From: Rhizomicrobium sp. | GTDB lineage: Bacteria; Pseudomonadota; Alphaproteobacteria; Micropepsales; Micropepsaceae | Direction: 5' to 3' | NCBI GenBank assembly: GCA_031291635.1 | Contig: JARLIR010000103.1 | Location: 1-44,280 of the forward strand | Length of the DNA: 44,280 nt | Shown here: positions 25,236 to 33,202 of the stretch, piece by piece | Layout of the letters: each line of letters opens with the position of its first letter | Position numbering within the stretch: position 1 is the stretch's first letter | Position numbers and translations under genes: made by a program | Notes under the pieces: model-generated | What the model was told of the DNA's origin: nothing | Database searches by the model: none | The model's input: only the letters and a program-made list of their open reading frames with translations

Positions 25236-26801
25236 CTATTTGCGGAACATCATCAGCATGCGCCGCGTTACCGCGAAGCCGCCGAACATATTGATCGAAG
25301 TAAGCGCGATACCGACGATGGCGATCCAACGGATCAATTCGTCAGGACGTGCCGTTCCAGGCGCCACTTGCGGGGCGATCTGGATCAGTGCGCCAATCGT
25401 GATGATGCTCGAGATGGCGTTGGTGACGCTCATCAGCGGCGTATGCAGTGCCGGTGTGACGTTCCAAACCACCATGTAGCCGACGAACACCGCCAGCACG
25501 AACACCGTGAAGTGCCCGATAAAGGCTGGTGGCGCGTAGAGGCCAATCAACGCAAACAGTGCTGCCGCAAAGATGGGCATCGTCAGGGCCGAGACGAGCT
25601 TGGAGAAGGCGCTCTTTTCTTTGACCACAACAGGCGCGGCCACTGCCTTTGGGGCGGGCGGGGCAGGAAGCTTGAGCGGCGGCGCCGGCCAAGTGACGGC
25701 ACCATCCTTGATCACGGTGAAGCCGCGGATGGCATCATCGTCCATATTGACGAAGATCTGCCCGTCCTTGGTCTTGCACAGTTCTTCGGTGAGGCGCAGC
25801 AGGTTCGTCGCGTACATGGTCGACGACTGTTTGGCCAGACGCGACGGCAGATCGGTGTAGCCGATGATGGTGACACCATGCTTGACCACAGCCTTACCGG
25901 GCTCTGTCAATTCGCAGTTACCACCCTGTTCGCCAGCCATATCAACGATGACACTGCCGGGCTTCATCGAGGCGACCATTGCGGCCGTGATGAGCTTGGG
26001 GGCAGGCTTGCCCGGGATGAGGGCCGTCGTGATGATGATATCGACGTCCTTAGCCTGCTTGGCATACATCTCACGCTGGGCCTGCTGGAAGCCTTCGCTC
26101 ATCACTTTGGCATAACCGCCGCCGCCCGAGCCTTCTTCCTCGTACTCCACTTTGACGAACTCGGCGCCCATCGATTTGACCTGATCGGCGACTTCGGCGC
26201 GCGTATCGTTGGCGCGGACAATAGCGCCGAGGGCAACGGAGGTTCCGATTGCCGCAAGACCGGCAACGCCGGCACCAGCGACGAACACTTTGGCCGGCAG
26301 GACCTTACCTGCAGCTGTGATTTGGCCATTGAAATAACGGCCAAAGGCGTTGGCCGCTTCGATGACGGCGCGATAACCGCTGATGCTCGCCGTCGAGGTC
26401 AGCGCATCCATTTTTTGCGCGCGCGACAACAGGCGCGGCACGGCATCCATCGCCAGGACCGTGATCTTTCGGGCCGCCAGTGCCGTCATCAGGTCCGGGT
26501 TCTGCGCCGGCCAGATGAAGCTGATCAGCGTGGTGCCTTCCTTCAGCTTCGCGACTTCGCTGAGGTCTGGGGCGCGGACTTTGAAAATGATGTCGGAAGA
26601 AGCCCAGACGTCTGTGCCGCTTACGACTTTGGCTCCGGCATTTGTGAAGGCTTCATCGAAAAAGCTGGCACCCTCTCCGGCGCCGCTTTCGACCGTCACG
26701 GAAAATCCAAGTTTTATGAGTTTTTCGACAATGTCCGGAGCGGTTGCGACCCGCTTTTCACCGGCATAGGTCTCTTTCGGGATTCCGATGGTTTGAGGCA
26801 T
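25236..26801 (-). CDS. pntA: NAD(P) transhydrogenase subunit alpha (fused form)
   Basis: 521 residues. Domain I (1 to about 380) binds NAD(H): MPQTIGIPKETYAGEKRVA at the start, VAGAGVAGLAAIGTSVALGA as the Rossmann loop, and PSRLAKQSSTMYATNLLRL. After a Pro/Ala-rich linker, four transmembrane helices follow (about 410-515), with TPALHTPLMSVTNAISS and INMFGGFAVTRRMLMMF. Many alphaproteobacteria split this subunit into pntAA and pntAB; here it is one chain as in E. coli. The 285 bases upstream, to the small oxidase subunit gene, show no other gene and no clear promoter. Confidence 0.96.
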   Translation of the reverse strand: MPQTIGIPKETYAGEKRVATAPDIVEKLIKLGFSVTVESGAGEGASFFDEAFTNAGAKVVSGTDVWASSDIIFKVRAPDLSEVAKLKEGTTLISFIWPAQNPDLMTALAARKITVLAMDAVPRLLSRAQKMDALTSTASISGYRAVIEAANAFGRYFNGQITAAGKVLPAKVFVAGAGVAGLAAIGTSVALGAIVRANDTRAEVADQVKSMGAEFVKVEYEEEGSGGGGYAKVMSEGFQQAQREMYAKQAKDVDIIITTALIPGKPAPKLITAAMVASMKPGSVIVDMAGEQGGNCELTEPGKAVVKHGVTIIGYTDLPSRLAKQSSTMYATNLLRLTEELCKTKDGQIFVNMDDDAIRGFTVIKDGAVTWPAPPLKLPAPPAPKAVAAPVVVKEKSAFSKLVSALTMPIFAAALFALIGLYAPPAFIGHFTVFVLAVFVGYMVVWNVTPALHTPLMSVTNAISSIITIGALIQIAPQVAPGTARPDELIRWIAIVGIALTSINMFGGFAVTRRMLMMFRK

Positions 26802-27086
26802 GGTTCACGCATCTCGTTGGTTGATCGAGGGCAACGGATCCCTCATACGGGCCACGGATCTGGAGGCGGAAATTTGGCTGTAAAACGCAAGCACACCAGT
26901 CGATAAAGACAGCCGAAGCCAGCCCCCAAATTTAGCCGCGGTCGGCATAACCCAAAGATTCTTCATGGGCAACGCGTCTAGATGCGGCATTACACCCTTA
27001 AAGTGTGCATTTCTGCGGCATGTTTTGGTTTGCCGGGCTTACAGTTGTGAGAAACAGGTGCACGAAAAGGGAATTGACGAGCGCTG

Positions 27087-27236
27087 TCAGGTGCGAAACA
27101 GCAGCAGCCCGAGCAAGAGCAGGCCCAGCGCTGCCATGTTCCATTTGAGCAGCGACACAAAAAGACGCCAGGTGCGCAGATGCTCACCCATCTCCAGGGT
27201 GACAGGCCGTTCCGGATTCTCGTCGAGATCGTCCAT
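27087..27236 (-). CDS. aa3-type cytochrome c oxidase subunit IV-like small protein
   Basis: 49 residues: a short acidic N-terminus (MDDLDENPERPVTLEM), the HLRTWRLFVSLLKWNMA motif and one transmembrane helix ending LLLFRT. The H-x-x-TW-x-x-F-x-x-L-x-KW pattern is that of the COX4_pro_2 family, a single-helix subunit seen in alphaproteobacterial aa3 oxidases and often encoded just upstream of the transhydrogenase genes, as here. The ATG at 27236 has TTAGGAG at 8 bases; a longer reading to 27305 adds an unrelated leader. No other oxidase genes are present. Confidence 0.8.
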   Translation of the reverse strand: MDDLDENPERPVTLEMGEHLRTWRLFVSLLKWNMAALGLLLLGLLLFRT

Positions 27237-27413
27237 GGCGAGACTCCTAACGCACCGGACCGCAGAAGACCGGAGCGAACTGCAAAGATCAATGGCGAAG
27301 CGCATAGGACAGGATCTGGCCTCAGCACGGCACCGGCTGCAATTATGTCGCGGCTTGGCTTGGCAAGCAAAACTTCCCCCAGTAAGGTTTCCCCTGGTCC
27401 AACGGGGGTGGGG

Positions 27414-27998
27414 ATGCGCGCTAAGTTCTTGGCCAGCGTCTTTCTGGGCGGAATATTTCTATTGAATCAGGCCTCTGCAGCAGATCTCCCGTGGGCGGTC
27501 TCGCTCTATGTCGGGCCCTATTCACAAAAATATTTCGGCGCTGTCTTGCAGGATTTCAACTTACAGTCGCGCAACGTCGTTGTTGGCGTGGCGCTGGACC
27601 GCAAACTCATCCGCCTCGGCTACGACATCTATGTTGCGGGCGAATTGCAGGTAACCCAGACCTTTGCAGGCCATTCCGACACCACGGGCGCGGTGGAATT
27701 GGGTCTGGAGTTCGATAAGCTGTTTGGCTACGAGCGCACCAGTTTTGCGGTCTATACTGGCCCCTCTTACGCGCTCAATCCCGATTATTACTCGGTCGGT
27801 TACAAGCACCGGACCTATGCCTCCTCACGCACAAAGTTTCTCAACGCTGTCTCGCTCGAATTTGCGTCGGGGTTGCCCTTTTCGCAAAATTGGGACTGGA
27901 CGGCACGGCTTTATCATCGCTCCGGCGTCTTTGGCCTTTATTCCATTGGGGATGATGACGGCTTGGCTGTGGGCTTAGGGCTGAAATACCACTTTTAG
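27414..27998 (+). CDS. PagL-like outer membrane beta-barrel (acyloxyacyl hydrolase family)
   Basis: 194 residues. A signal peptide (MRAKFLASVFLGGIFLLNQASA, cut before ADLPW) and alternating amphipathic strands ending in LGLKYHF, with a terminal aromatic residue as in outer membrane barrels. Near the end LYHRSGVFGLYS carries H168-x-S170 in the position of the His-Ser pair of lipid A 3-O-deacylase PagL, and DDGLAVGLGLKYHF is like the family's last strands. The canonical HxSN/A is HRSG here, so activity is uncertain. The ATG is preceded by GGGGGTGGGG. It is divergent from the small oxidase subunit gene. Confidence 0.6.
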   Translation: MRAKFLASVFLGGIFLLNQASAADLPWAVSLYVGPYSQKYFGAVLQDFNLQSRNVVVGVALDRKLIRLGYDIYVAGELQVTQTFAGHSDTTGAVELGLEFDKLFGYERTSFAVYTGPSYALNPDYYSVGYKHRTYASSRTKFLNAVSLEFASGLPFSQNWDWTARLYHRSGVFGLYSIGDDDGLAVGLGLKYHF

Positions 27999-28019
27999 AC
28001 AGATGCCAGCTCGCAAACC

Positions 28020-29000
28020 TTAATCCAGATCCGGCTCATCCGGCGAGCGTGACGGGTCGGAATGCTCCCAATCGGCCAAAACGGCGCGCAGAGCGGCAAC
28101 CAAGGCCAACGGCTGATCCAGCATCATGTGATGTTGCGCTTGTGGAATCTCCACAACCGGCGCCGAGCGGCCCAGCAGATTGAACATGAATTCACCAATG
28201 GCAGGCGGCATCAAAATCGAGTGTTCGCCTCGGAAAATGGCGATTCGGCATTTGGTATCGCGCAATCGCGCAGCCATGTCGCCGATCGAGAAATTGCGCC
28301 AAATCTGGGGATCGAACTTCCAGGTGAAGCCGCTGCCGACCTGGCGCAAGGAATGGCGCGCGACGTAATCGAGCAGATAGAGATTCTCGCAGACCTGCGG
28401 CGGCAAGAGGCGAAAGCGCGCCAAAGCGGCAGCGATGTCGGGATAAATATTATGCGGCCGGAATGCCGGCGGGCCGGGGCGCGGGCGGTCAGGCGGATTG
28501 ACCGGCGAATCGAGAATGATCGTCCCCGCCAACCGCTCGCCATAAAGAGCGCCAGCCAGAATGGTGACGAAGCCGCCGAAGCTGTGGCCGATGATGACCG
28601 GCGGCTCGTCAAGGGCAAGCATACCCGAATGCTCGCACACCGCTAGCACCTCAGAGGCAAAACACTCCATCGAGTACCCGGCGGGGCGCCATTCGCTGTC
28701 GCCCATGCCGGAGAGATCGATCGCCACCACGTGGTAGTCCCGCGACAGAAAGGGGGCGATGACACTCCACCAATAGGCATGGGCTGCATTGCCGTGCACC
28801 AGGAGCAAGCCGGGCTTGGAACGGTCGCCCCAGCGCAAATAATGGACGCGCGCCCCCTCCACCATGACATGCTCATGCTGGGGAACGACGGCGACCACCT
28901 CCCGGAACCACTGCGGCGCTTCGGGCGGGCGGCCAGCCAATGCGGCCAAAGGCGTCTCCAACTCGGGAAAATCGACCTTGCTGACGGTTTCGTCACTCAT
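28020..29000 (-). CDS. Alpha/beta hydrolase
   Basis: 326 residues from the ATG at 29000. The core is recognisable as LLLVHGNAAHAYWW (oxyanion strand), VVAIDLSGMGDSEWR, the nucleophile elbow GHSFGGF (Ser in VIIGHSFGG), a lid region of about 80 residues with YLLDYVARHSLRQV, IAIFRGEHS near the acid, and the catalytic His in IPQAQHHMMLDQP. The layout resembles small esterases or dehalogenase-like hydrolases; the substrate cannot be told. The start is preceded by only a weak ribosome site. It converges on the PagL-like gene with a 21-base gap. Confidence 0.88.
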   Translation of the reverse strand: MSDETVSKVDFPELETPLAALAGRPPEAPQWFREVVAVVPQHEHVMVEGARVHYLRWGDRSKPGLLLVHGNAAHAYWWSVIAPFLSRDYHVVAIDLSGMGDSEWRPAGYSMECFASEVLAVCEHSGMLALDEPPVIIGHSFGGFVTILAGALYGERLAGTIILDSPVNPPDRPRPGPPAFRPHNIYPDIAAALARFRLLPPQVCENLYLLDYVARHSLRQVGSGFTWKFDPQIWRNFSIGDMAARLRDTKCRIAIFRGEHSILMPPAIGEFMFNLLGRSAPVVEIPQAQHHMMLDQPLALVAALRAVLADWEHSDPSRSPDEPDLD

Positions 29001-29188
29001 CCACAAAAGCTCGCATATAGAAGCCGTTATCTCAAGCCGCACGCGGCAAGCCGAATGTTCATCAGCCGGATCAATTGGGGCAAATTTACGATTGGTTTAC
29101 CGTAGCGCTGCTGTGCCACGAAAAGACACATCTTAAACAGACCTTTACCCAGACCTGAGCACCATGGGCCCTAACACTCGAGGACTCG

Positions 29189-30685
29189 ATGGCCCAGACC
29201 ATACTCATTGTCGATGACGATCCCGTGCAGCGTCGGCTGCTGGAAGCAGCCATCAGCCGCTCCGGCATGACCGTCGTGACGGCTCCCGGTGGCGGGCCTG
29301 CGCTCGATCTCATCAACGGGCCCAAGGGCGAACAGATTGCGCTCGTTCTCCTCGACCTCATCATGCCCGATATTGATGGCCTCGAAGTACTGTCCAAAGT
29401 TCGCGTCAGCCATCCCGACCTGCCGGTCATCGTGCTCACGGCCAAAGGCGGCATCGATTCTGCCGTTGAAGCCATGCGGGCGGGTGCCAATGATTTTCTG
29501 GTCAAACCAGCCAGTCCCGAACGCATTGCAGTTTCGATCCGCAACCAGCTCAAGATCGGTACGCTGTCCGGCGAGATCACGCGGCTGAAGAAAAAGAGCG
29601 ACAACCGGCTCTCTTTCGACGACCTGATCGCCAAATCCGATGAGATGAAGCAAGTGGCACGGCTGGGCGTGCGCGCGGCGCAATCCACCATTCCGATTTT
29701 GATCGAAGGCGAAAGCGGCGTCGGCAAAGAGCTGGTAGCACGCGCCATTCAGGGATCCTCCGATCGCTCCGGCAAACCCTTCGTGGCCGTCAACTGCGGT
29801 GCCATTCCGGAAAATCTGATCGAATCCATTCTGTTCGGGCATGAAAAAGGCTCGTTCACCGGCGCCAATGAACGCCATCTCGGCAAATTCCAGGAAGCCG
29901 ATGGCGGCACTCTGTTCCTTGATGAAGTGGGCGAGTTGCGCCTCGATATGCAGGTGAAGATCCTGCGCGCCTTGCAGGAAGGCGAAGTCGATCCGGTCGG
30001 CGCCAAACGGCCGGTGAAGATCGATGCGCGCATCATTTCGGCAACCAATCGCGATCTGGCAGAGCTGACCAAAGATGGGCGCTTCCGCGAAGATCTGTTC
30101 TATCGCCTCAACGTCTTTCCGATTTTCGTGCCGCCCTTGCGCGAGCGCAAAGCCGATGTCCCAGCGCTGACCCGCCATTTCATCACCCGCTTCGCCATCG
30201 AAGAACACAAGCCAGTGGCTGGGCTGACGCCGGACGCCGCCGATCTGTTGGAACGCTATTCCTGGCCGGGCAATGTGCGCCAGCTGGAGAACACGATTTT
30301 CCGCGCTGTGGTGCTTTGTGATGGCGCCCAACTCGACACTTGCGATTTTCCGCAAATTGCCTCTGCCATGGGCGTGGAAAACCGCCCACGCCGCGCCAGC
30401 ACGGTGGCGGATGCGCAAGCCATGCAAGCGGGCAATTTTGCGCCCGCTTTGCCAAGCTCGCCCTACGCCATGTCGCTGGTCGATGGCGCCGGGCATATGC
30501 GCAAGATGGACGAGATGGAATCCGACATCATCCGCACCGCGATCTCGCGCTATGACGGGCATATGTCCGAAGTGGCGCGGCGGCTGGGGATCGGCCGCTC
30601 GACCCTGTACCGCAAGTTGAAGGAATTCGGCTTGGAAGAGGGCTTGCCCGCCGATCAGGAGCCGCCGCAGCAAGCAACTGGCTGA
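29189..30685 (+). CDS. NtrC-family sigma-54-dependent response regulator
   Basis: 498 residues. The receiver (1-120) has D10/D11 and phospho-site D56 in LVLLDLIMPDIDG, with K106. The AAA+ domain (about 145-375) has Walker A GESGVGKE (174-181), the sigma-54 loop GSFTGA (221-226, a natural variant of GAFTGA), Walker B TLFLDE (241-246) and ATNRDL. The Fis-type helix-turn-helix is EVARRLGIGRSTLYRKLKEF (461-480). It activates sigma-54 promoters when phosphorylated. No kinase gene is adjacent; the orphan kinases in the first 4.5 kb are possible but unproven partners. A 712-codon antisense frame over this gene is a shadow. Confidence 0.95.
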   Translation: MAQTILIVDDDPVQRRLLEAAISRSGMTVVTAPGGGPALDLINGPKGEQIALVLLDLIMPDIDGLEVLSKVRVSHPDLPVIVLTAKGGIDSAVEAMRAGANDFLVKPASPERIAVSIRNQLKIGTLSGEITRLKKKSDNRLSFDDLIAKSDEMKQVARLGVRAAQSTIPILIEGESGVGKELVARAIQGSSDRSGKPFVAVNCGAIPENLIESILFGHEKGSFTGANERHLGKFQEADGGTLFLDEVGELRLDMQVKILRALQEGEVDPVGAKRPVKIDARIISATNRDLAELTKDGRFREDLFYRLNVFPIFVPPLRERKADVPALTRHFITRFAIEEHKPVAGLTPDAADLLERYSWPGNVRQLENTIFRAVVLCDGAQLDTCDFPQIASAMGVENRPRRASTVADAQAMQAGNFAPALPSSPYAMSLVDGAGHMRKMDEMESDIIRTAISRYDGHMSEVARRLGIGRSTLYRKLKEFGLEEGLPADQEPPQQATG

Positions 30686-30734
30686 GCAATCGCGGCATTG
30701 TGTACCGTGGCGGCGGGCACCGGCGCTAATCTTC

Positions 30735-30761
30735 CCCCCGGAAACGGCGCTTCGGGGGAGG
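30735..30761 (+). promoter_or_regulatory. Hairpin covering the ribosome site of the esterase gene
   Basis: CCCCCG (30735-30740) can pair with CGGGGG (30753-30758), whose G run belongs to the Shine-Dalgarno GGGGGAGG (30754-30761) of the ATG at 30764. The 12-base loop is GAAACGGCGCTT. Pairing would hide the ribosome site; whether it controls translation is unknown. Confidence 0.35.
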
Positions 30762-30763
30762 CT

Positions 30764-31639
30764 ATGAGACAGGTCTTTTTCGCGATTATTGCTTTGCTGG
30801 CGTCGGTGGGGGCTCACGCTGCGAACGAGCAGGTGATTGCCGTCTGGAATGGCGTGGCGCCGGGATCGGAAAACTGGGCGTACACGGAAGAAAATAACAT
30901 CTCCGAGCGCGATAAGACGCTCAATTTCCGCAACATCGTGACGCCGACCATCACCGTCTATCGCGCGATCAAGCCGAACGGCACCGGCATGCTCGTCATT
31001 CCGGGCGGCGGCTTCGTCAATCTCGGCTATGGCTGGGAAGGTGAGCGCGTCGCCCAATGGCTGAATGGCCTCGGCGTCACGGCCTTCGTGCTCAAATACC
31101 GCTTGGCAAAAACCGGCGACGACGACGCGCATGACCCGGTCAAGCAGAACGCCCGCATCAATGCCGTCATTCCAATGGCCGTGGCGGATGCCAAACAGGC
31201 CCTGCACGTCGTAAAGACCCGCGCCACCGAATGGGGCCTGACCTCGGGCCGCATCGGCGTTATCGGCTTTTCGGCGGGCGGTTATCTGACCTGGAATACA
31301 GGCCTGCAAAGTGATCCAGCAGGACGCCCCGATTTCGTCGTTCCGGTCTATGCCGGGGCGCCCCAGCCCTTCACGGTCCCGTCAGGAGCGCCGCCCGCTT
31401 TCCTGGTGCTGGCCGATGACGACCGCTACGGCACCGATGGTTCCTTGCGAATCTACAAGGCCTGGCATGATGCGCATGTGCCCGTGGAGATGCACATCTA
31501 CGCCAAGGGCAATCACGCCTTTGCTCTGGGCAAATCCGGCATCCCGACAGATAGCTGGCCGGAACGGCTGAAAGAATGGATGGCGATGATGGGCTTTTTG
31601 CCCGCAGACGCTGGTCCTACCGCATCCCGAGCGCGCTGA
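30764..31639 (+). CDS. Secreted alpha/beta hydrolase (BD-FAE/acetyl-esterase-like)
   Basis: 291 residues. Signal peptide [19 protein letters not shown]. The mature enzyme has [19 protein letters not shown] (oxyanion region PGGGF), [19 protein letters not shown], the nucleophile elbow GFSAGGYLT, the acid region [10 protein letters not shown] and the terminal GNHAFALG with the catalytic His. This arrangement is typical of secreted esterases that deacetylate or deferuloylate xylan-type polysaccharides. Start chosen at the ATG 30764 behind GGGGGAGG, which gives the signal peptide. The last 23 bases overlap the 3' end of the convergent gapR gene. Confidence 0.87.
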   Translation: MRQVFFAIIALLASVGAHAANEQVIAVWNGVAPGSENWAYTEENNISERDKTLNFRNIVTPTITVYRAIKPNGTGMLVIPGGGFVNLGYGWEGERVAQWLNGLGVTAFVLKYRLAKTGDDDAHDPVKQNARINAVIPMAVADAKQALHVVKTRATEWGLTSGRIGVIGFSAGGYLTWNTGLQSDPAGRPDFVVPVYAGAPQPFTVPSGAPPAFLVLADDDRYGTDGSLRIYKAWHDAHVPVEMHIYAKGNHAFALGKSGIPTDSWPERLKEWMAMMGFLPADAGPTASRAR

Positions 31640-31859
31640 GGTAAAGGTCCAGCATGGCTTCGGCTTCTTGGAAGTCGGCCTTGTCCAGTTTGCGCAAGCG
31701 GATCACCTGACGCAGGGTTTTGACGTCGAAGCCTTCGCCTTTGGCTTCGGCGTAGACTTCTTTGATGTCATCCGCGAGGGCCTTCTTTTCCTCTTCGAGA
31801 CGCTCTACGCGCTCGACGAACCCACGCAGACGATCTTTCGCGAAGCTGGCTTTGACCAT
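31617..31859 (-). CDS. gapR: GapR/DUF2312 nucleoid-associated protein
   Basis: 80 residues, all helical: [38 protein letters not shown] in outline as a long coiled coil, then [20 protein letters not shown] and a short C-terminal helix LDLYLSAL. This is the DUF2312 family, whose Caulobacter member GapR is an AT-rich-DNA and supercoil-binding protein that tracks overtwisted DNA ahead of forks and transcription. The ATG at 31859 has GAGG at 6 bases; a TTG four codons upstream is less likely. It overlaps the 3' end of the convergent esterase gene by 23 bases. Confidence 0.93.
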   Translation of the reverse strand: MVKASFAKDRLRGFVERVERLEEEKKALADDIKEVYAEAKGEGFDVKTLRQVIRLRKLDKADFQEAEAMLDLYLSALGMR

Positions 31860-31931
31860 GACGGGCCTCAAAAACTCAGGGGGCGCGGAACCTAGCCCCC
31901 ACCTCCCCCGGGCGCAATGTGAAACCGCCGA

Positions 31932-32702
31932 CTAATTGTGGGTCGTTTGGTCCAGGGCGTCAGATCCCATATCGCTGAGGGCTTGTTCCAGGATCGGGGC
32001 GAGGCGGGCGGCCAAAGCCCCAGCCGCCGTGGGCGCCGCGATCAAATCCTGGCGGATCTCAATCAGGACATGGGGCAAGCCTAGCTGGGTACCGTGGCGG
32101 TTCAGGGTGTCGTTTTCGAGGGCGCCATTGTATGGCTCGTTGTCGCCGGTGATGAAGCCCGCCTCGGACAGACGCTTGATCAAAGGCTGGGCTAGGCGCC
32201 CATCGCGGTCCCACAAGATGCCGAGTTCCCAGGGCCGCGGGCAGCCCTTCCAGACAGGTGTGAAGCTATGGATCGATAACAGAACAGGCAGCATGCCTGT
32301 TTTGCGCACAGCGGCGATCTCTGCCGCGATGGCCGCGTGATAGGGCGCGTGATAGGCCGCGATCCGGCGGGCAATCTCTTCGGGGCCAATATCGCGGTTG
32401 CCGGGAATAAGGCTGCCATCCGACAGTTGCATCACCAGGGTGGGATCGTCTTCACCGCGGTTGAGATCGATCAGTAGCCGCGACCAGCTGGCAAGAAAGG
32501 CCACAGCGGCGAAACGAGCGGCCAAAGCGCGCACAATCTCGGCGGCACCGATGTCGTAGGCGATATGGGTTGCCAACAATCGGGCGGGCAATCCCAAGCT
32601 GCCATAACCCTCCGGTAACTCCGGAGAGGCATGATCACAGAGGAAAATCAGCCCGGATTGAGCTTGGGCTGGGCGGATGGCGACAAAAGGTGTGGCTGTC
32701 AT
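31932..32702 (-). CDS. N-formylglutamate amidohydrolase family protein
   Basis: 256 residues from the ATG at 32702. FLCDHASPELPEGYGSLGL is the family's metal-site start, with DIGAAEIVRAL, SRLLIDLNRGEDDPTL, and IHSFTPVWKG supplying further ligands. HutG-type enzymes deformylate N-formyl-L-glutamate to glutamate in histidine breakdown, but no hut gene is nearby, and related members act on other N-formyl or amide substrates. The 28-residue longer frame reads into the promoter region of the divergent DUF1036 gene. Ribosome site is weak. Confidence 0.82.
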   Translation of the reverse strand: MTATPFVAIRPAQAQSGLIFLCDHASPELPEGYGSLGLPARLLATHIAYDIGAAEIVRALAARFAAVAFLASWSRLLIDLNRGEDDPTLVMQLSDGSLIPGNRDIGPEEIARRIAAYHAPYHAAIAAEIAAVRKTGMLPVLLSIHSFTPVWKGCPRPWELGILWDRDGRLAQPLIKRLSEAGFITGDNEPYNGALENDTLNRHGTQLGLPHVLIEIRQDLIAAPTAAGALAARLAPILEQALSDMGSDALDQTTHN

Positions 32703-32798
32703 CAAGCCGTAATCATTGGCATAATGGGCCCCCACCGCAAGACTGAAACAGAGGAGCGTTGACGCCGCCCCCCGTTTGCGCGACATCCTGACAACGCT

Positions 32799-33185
32799 AT
32801 GCGCCTCGTAATTGCCCTGATTCTCGTCTCTACGGTGTCTGCTCGCGCGGACTTTGTTCTATGCAACAAAGCCAACGTGGCGGCCAAGGTCGCTCTTGGG
32901 CAGTACAATGGTATTTCTTGGGAAAGCCGAGGCTGGTGGACAATTCCGTCGCGAAAGTGCGAGACGCTCAAGCCCGGACGACTCACGGCTCGTTACTATT
33001 ACCTATATGCAACAGACGGAGAGTCGGGCACGTGGAACGGAGGTACCTATTTTTGCACCTCCCCCCAGCAGGACTTCACAATCGCCGGGCGGGGTAGCTG
33101 CGCGGCACGAGGATTTGACCGCAAAGGTTTCTTTGCCGTCGATACGGGCAACAGCCCAAATTGGAAGCAATCACTGTCGAATTAG
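32799..33185 (+). CDS. DUF1036 secreted protein
   Basis: 128 residues. Short signal peptide (MRLVIALILVSTVSARA) followed by DFVLCNKANVAAKVALG, RGWWTIPSRKCETL, ARYYYLYAT, TYFCTSPQQDFTI and GRGSCAARGF. Four cysteines fall where DUF1036 proteins have them, so the fold is likely held by two disulfides in the periplasm or outside the cell. Function of the family is not known. It lies just upstream of pyk on the same strand, with 17 bases between its stop and the pyk ATG. Confidence 0.88.
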   Translation: MRLVIALILVSTVSARADFVLCNKANVAAKVALGQYNGISWESRGWWTIPSRKCETLKPGRLTARYYYLYATDGESGTWNGGTYFCTSPQQDFTIAGRGSCAARGFDRKGFFAVDTGNSPNWKQSLSN

Positions 33186-33202
33186 GACGCGGAACACGAT
33201 TC

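Noticed and set aside
23748-26906. 1052-codon plus-strand ORF antisense to pntB and pntA
   Set aside because: It is the opposite-strand shadow of two well-conserved genes in GC-rich DNA. The translation is His/Arg/Asp-rich with no domain.
29171-31309. 712-codon minus-strand ORF antisense to the NtrC-type regulator and esterase
   Set aside because: Both sense genes have complete catalytic motifs, signal peptide and start sites; the antisense product resembles nothing.
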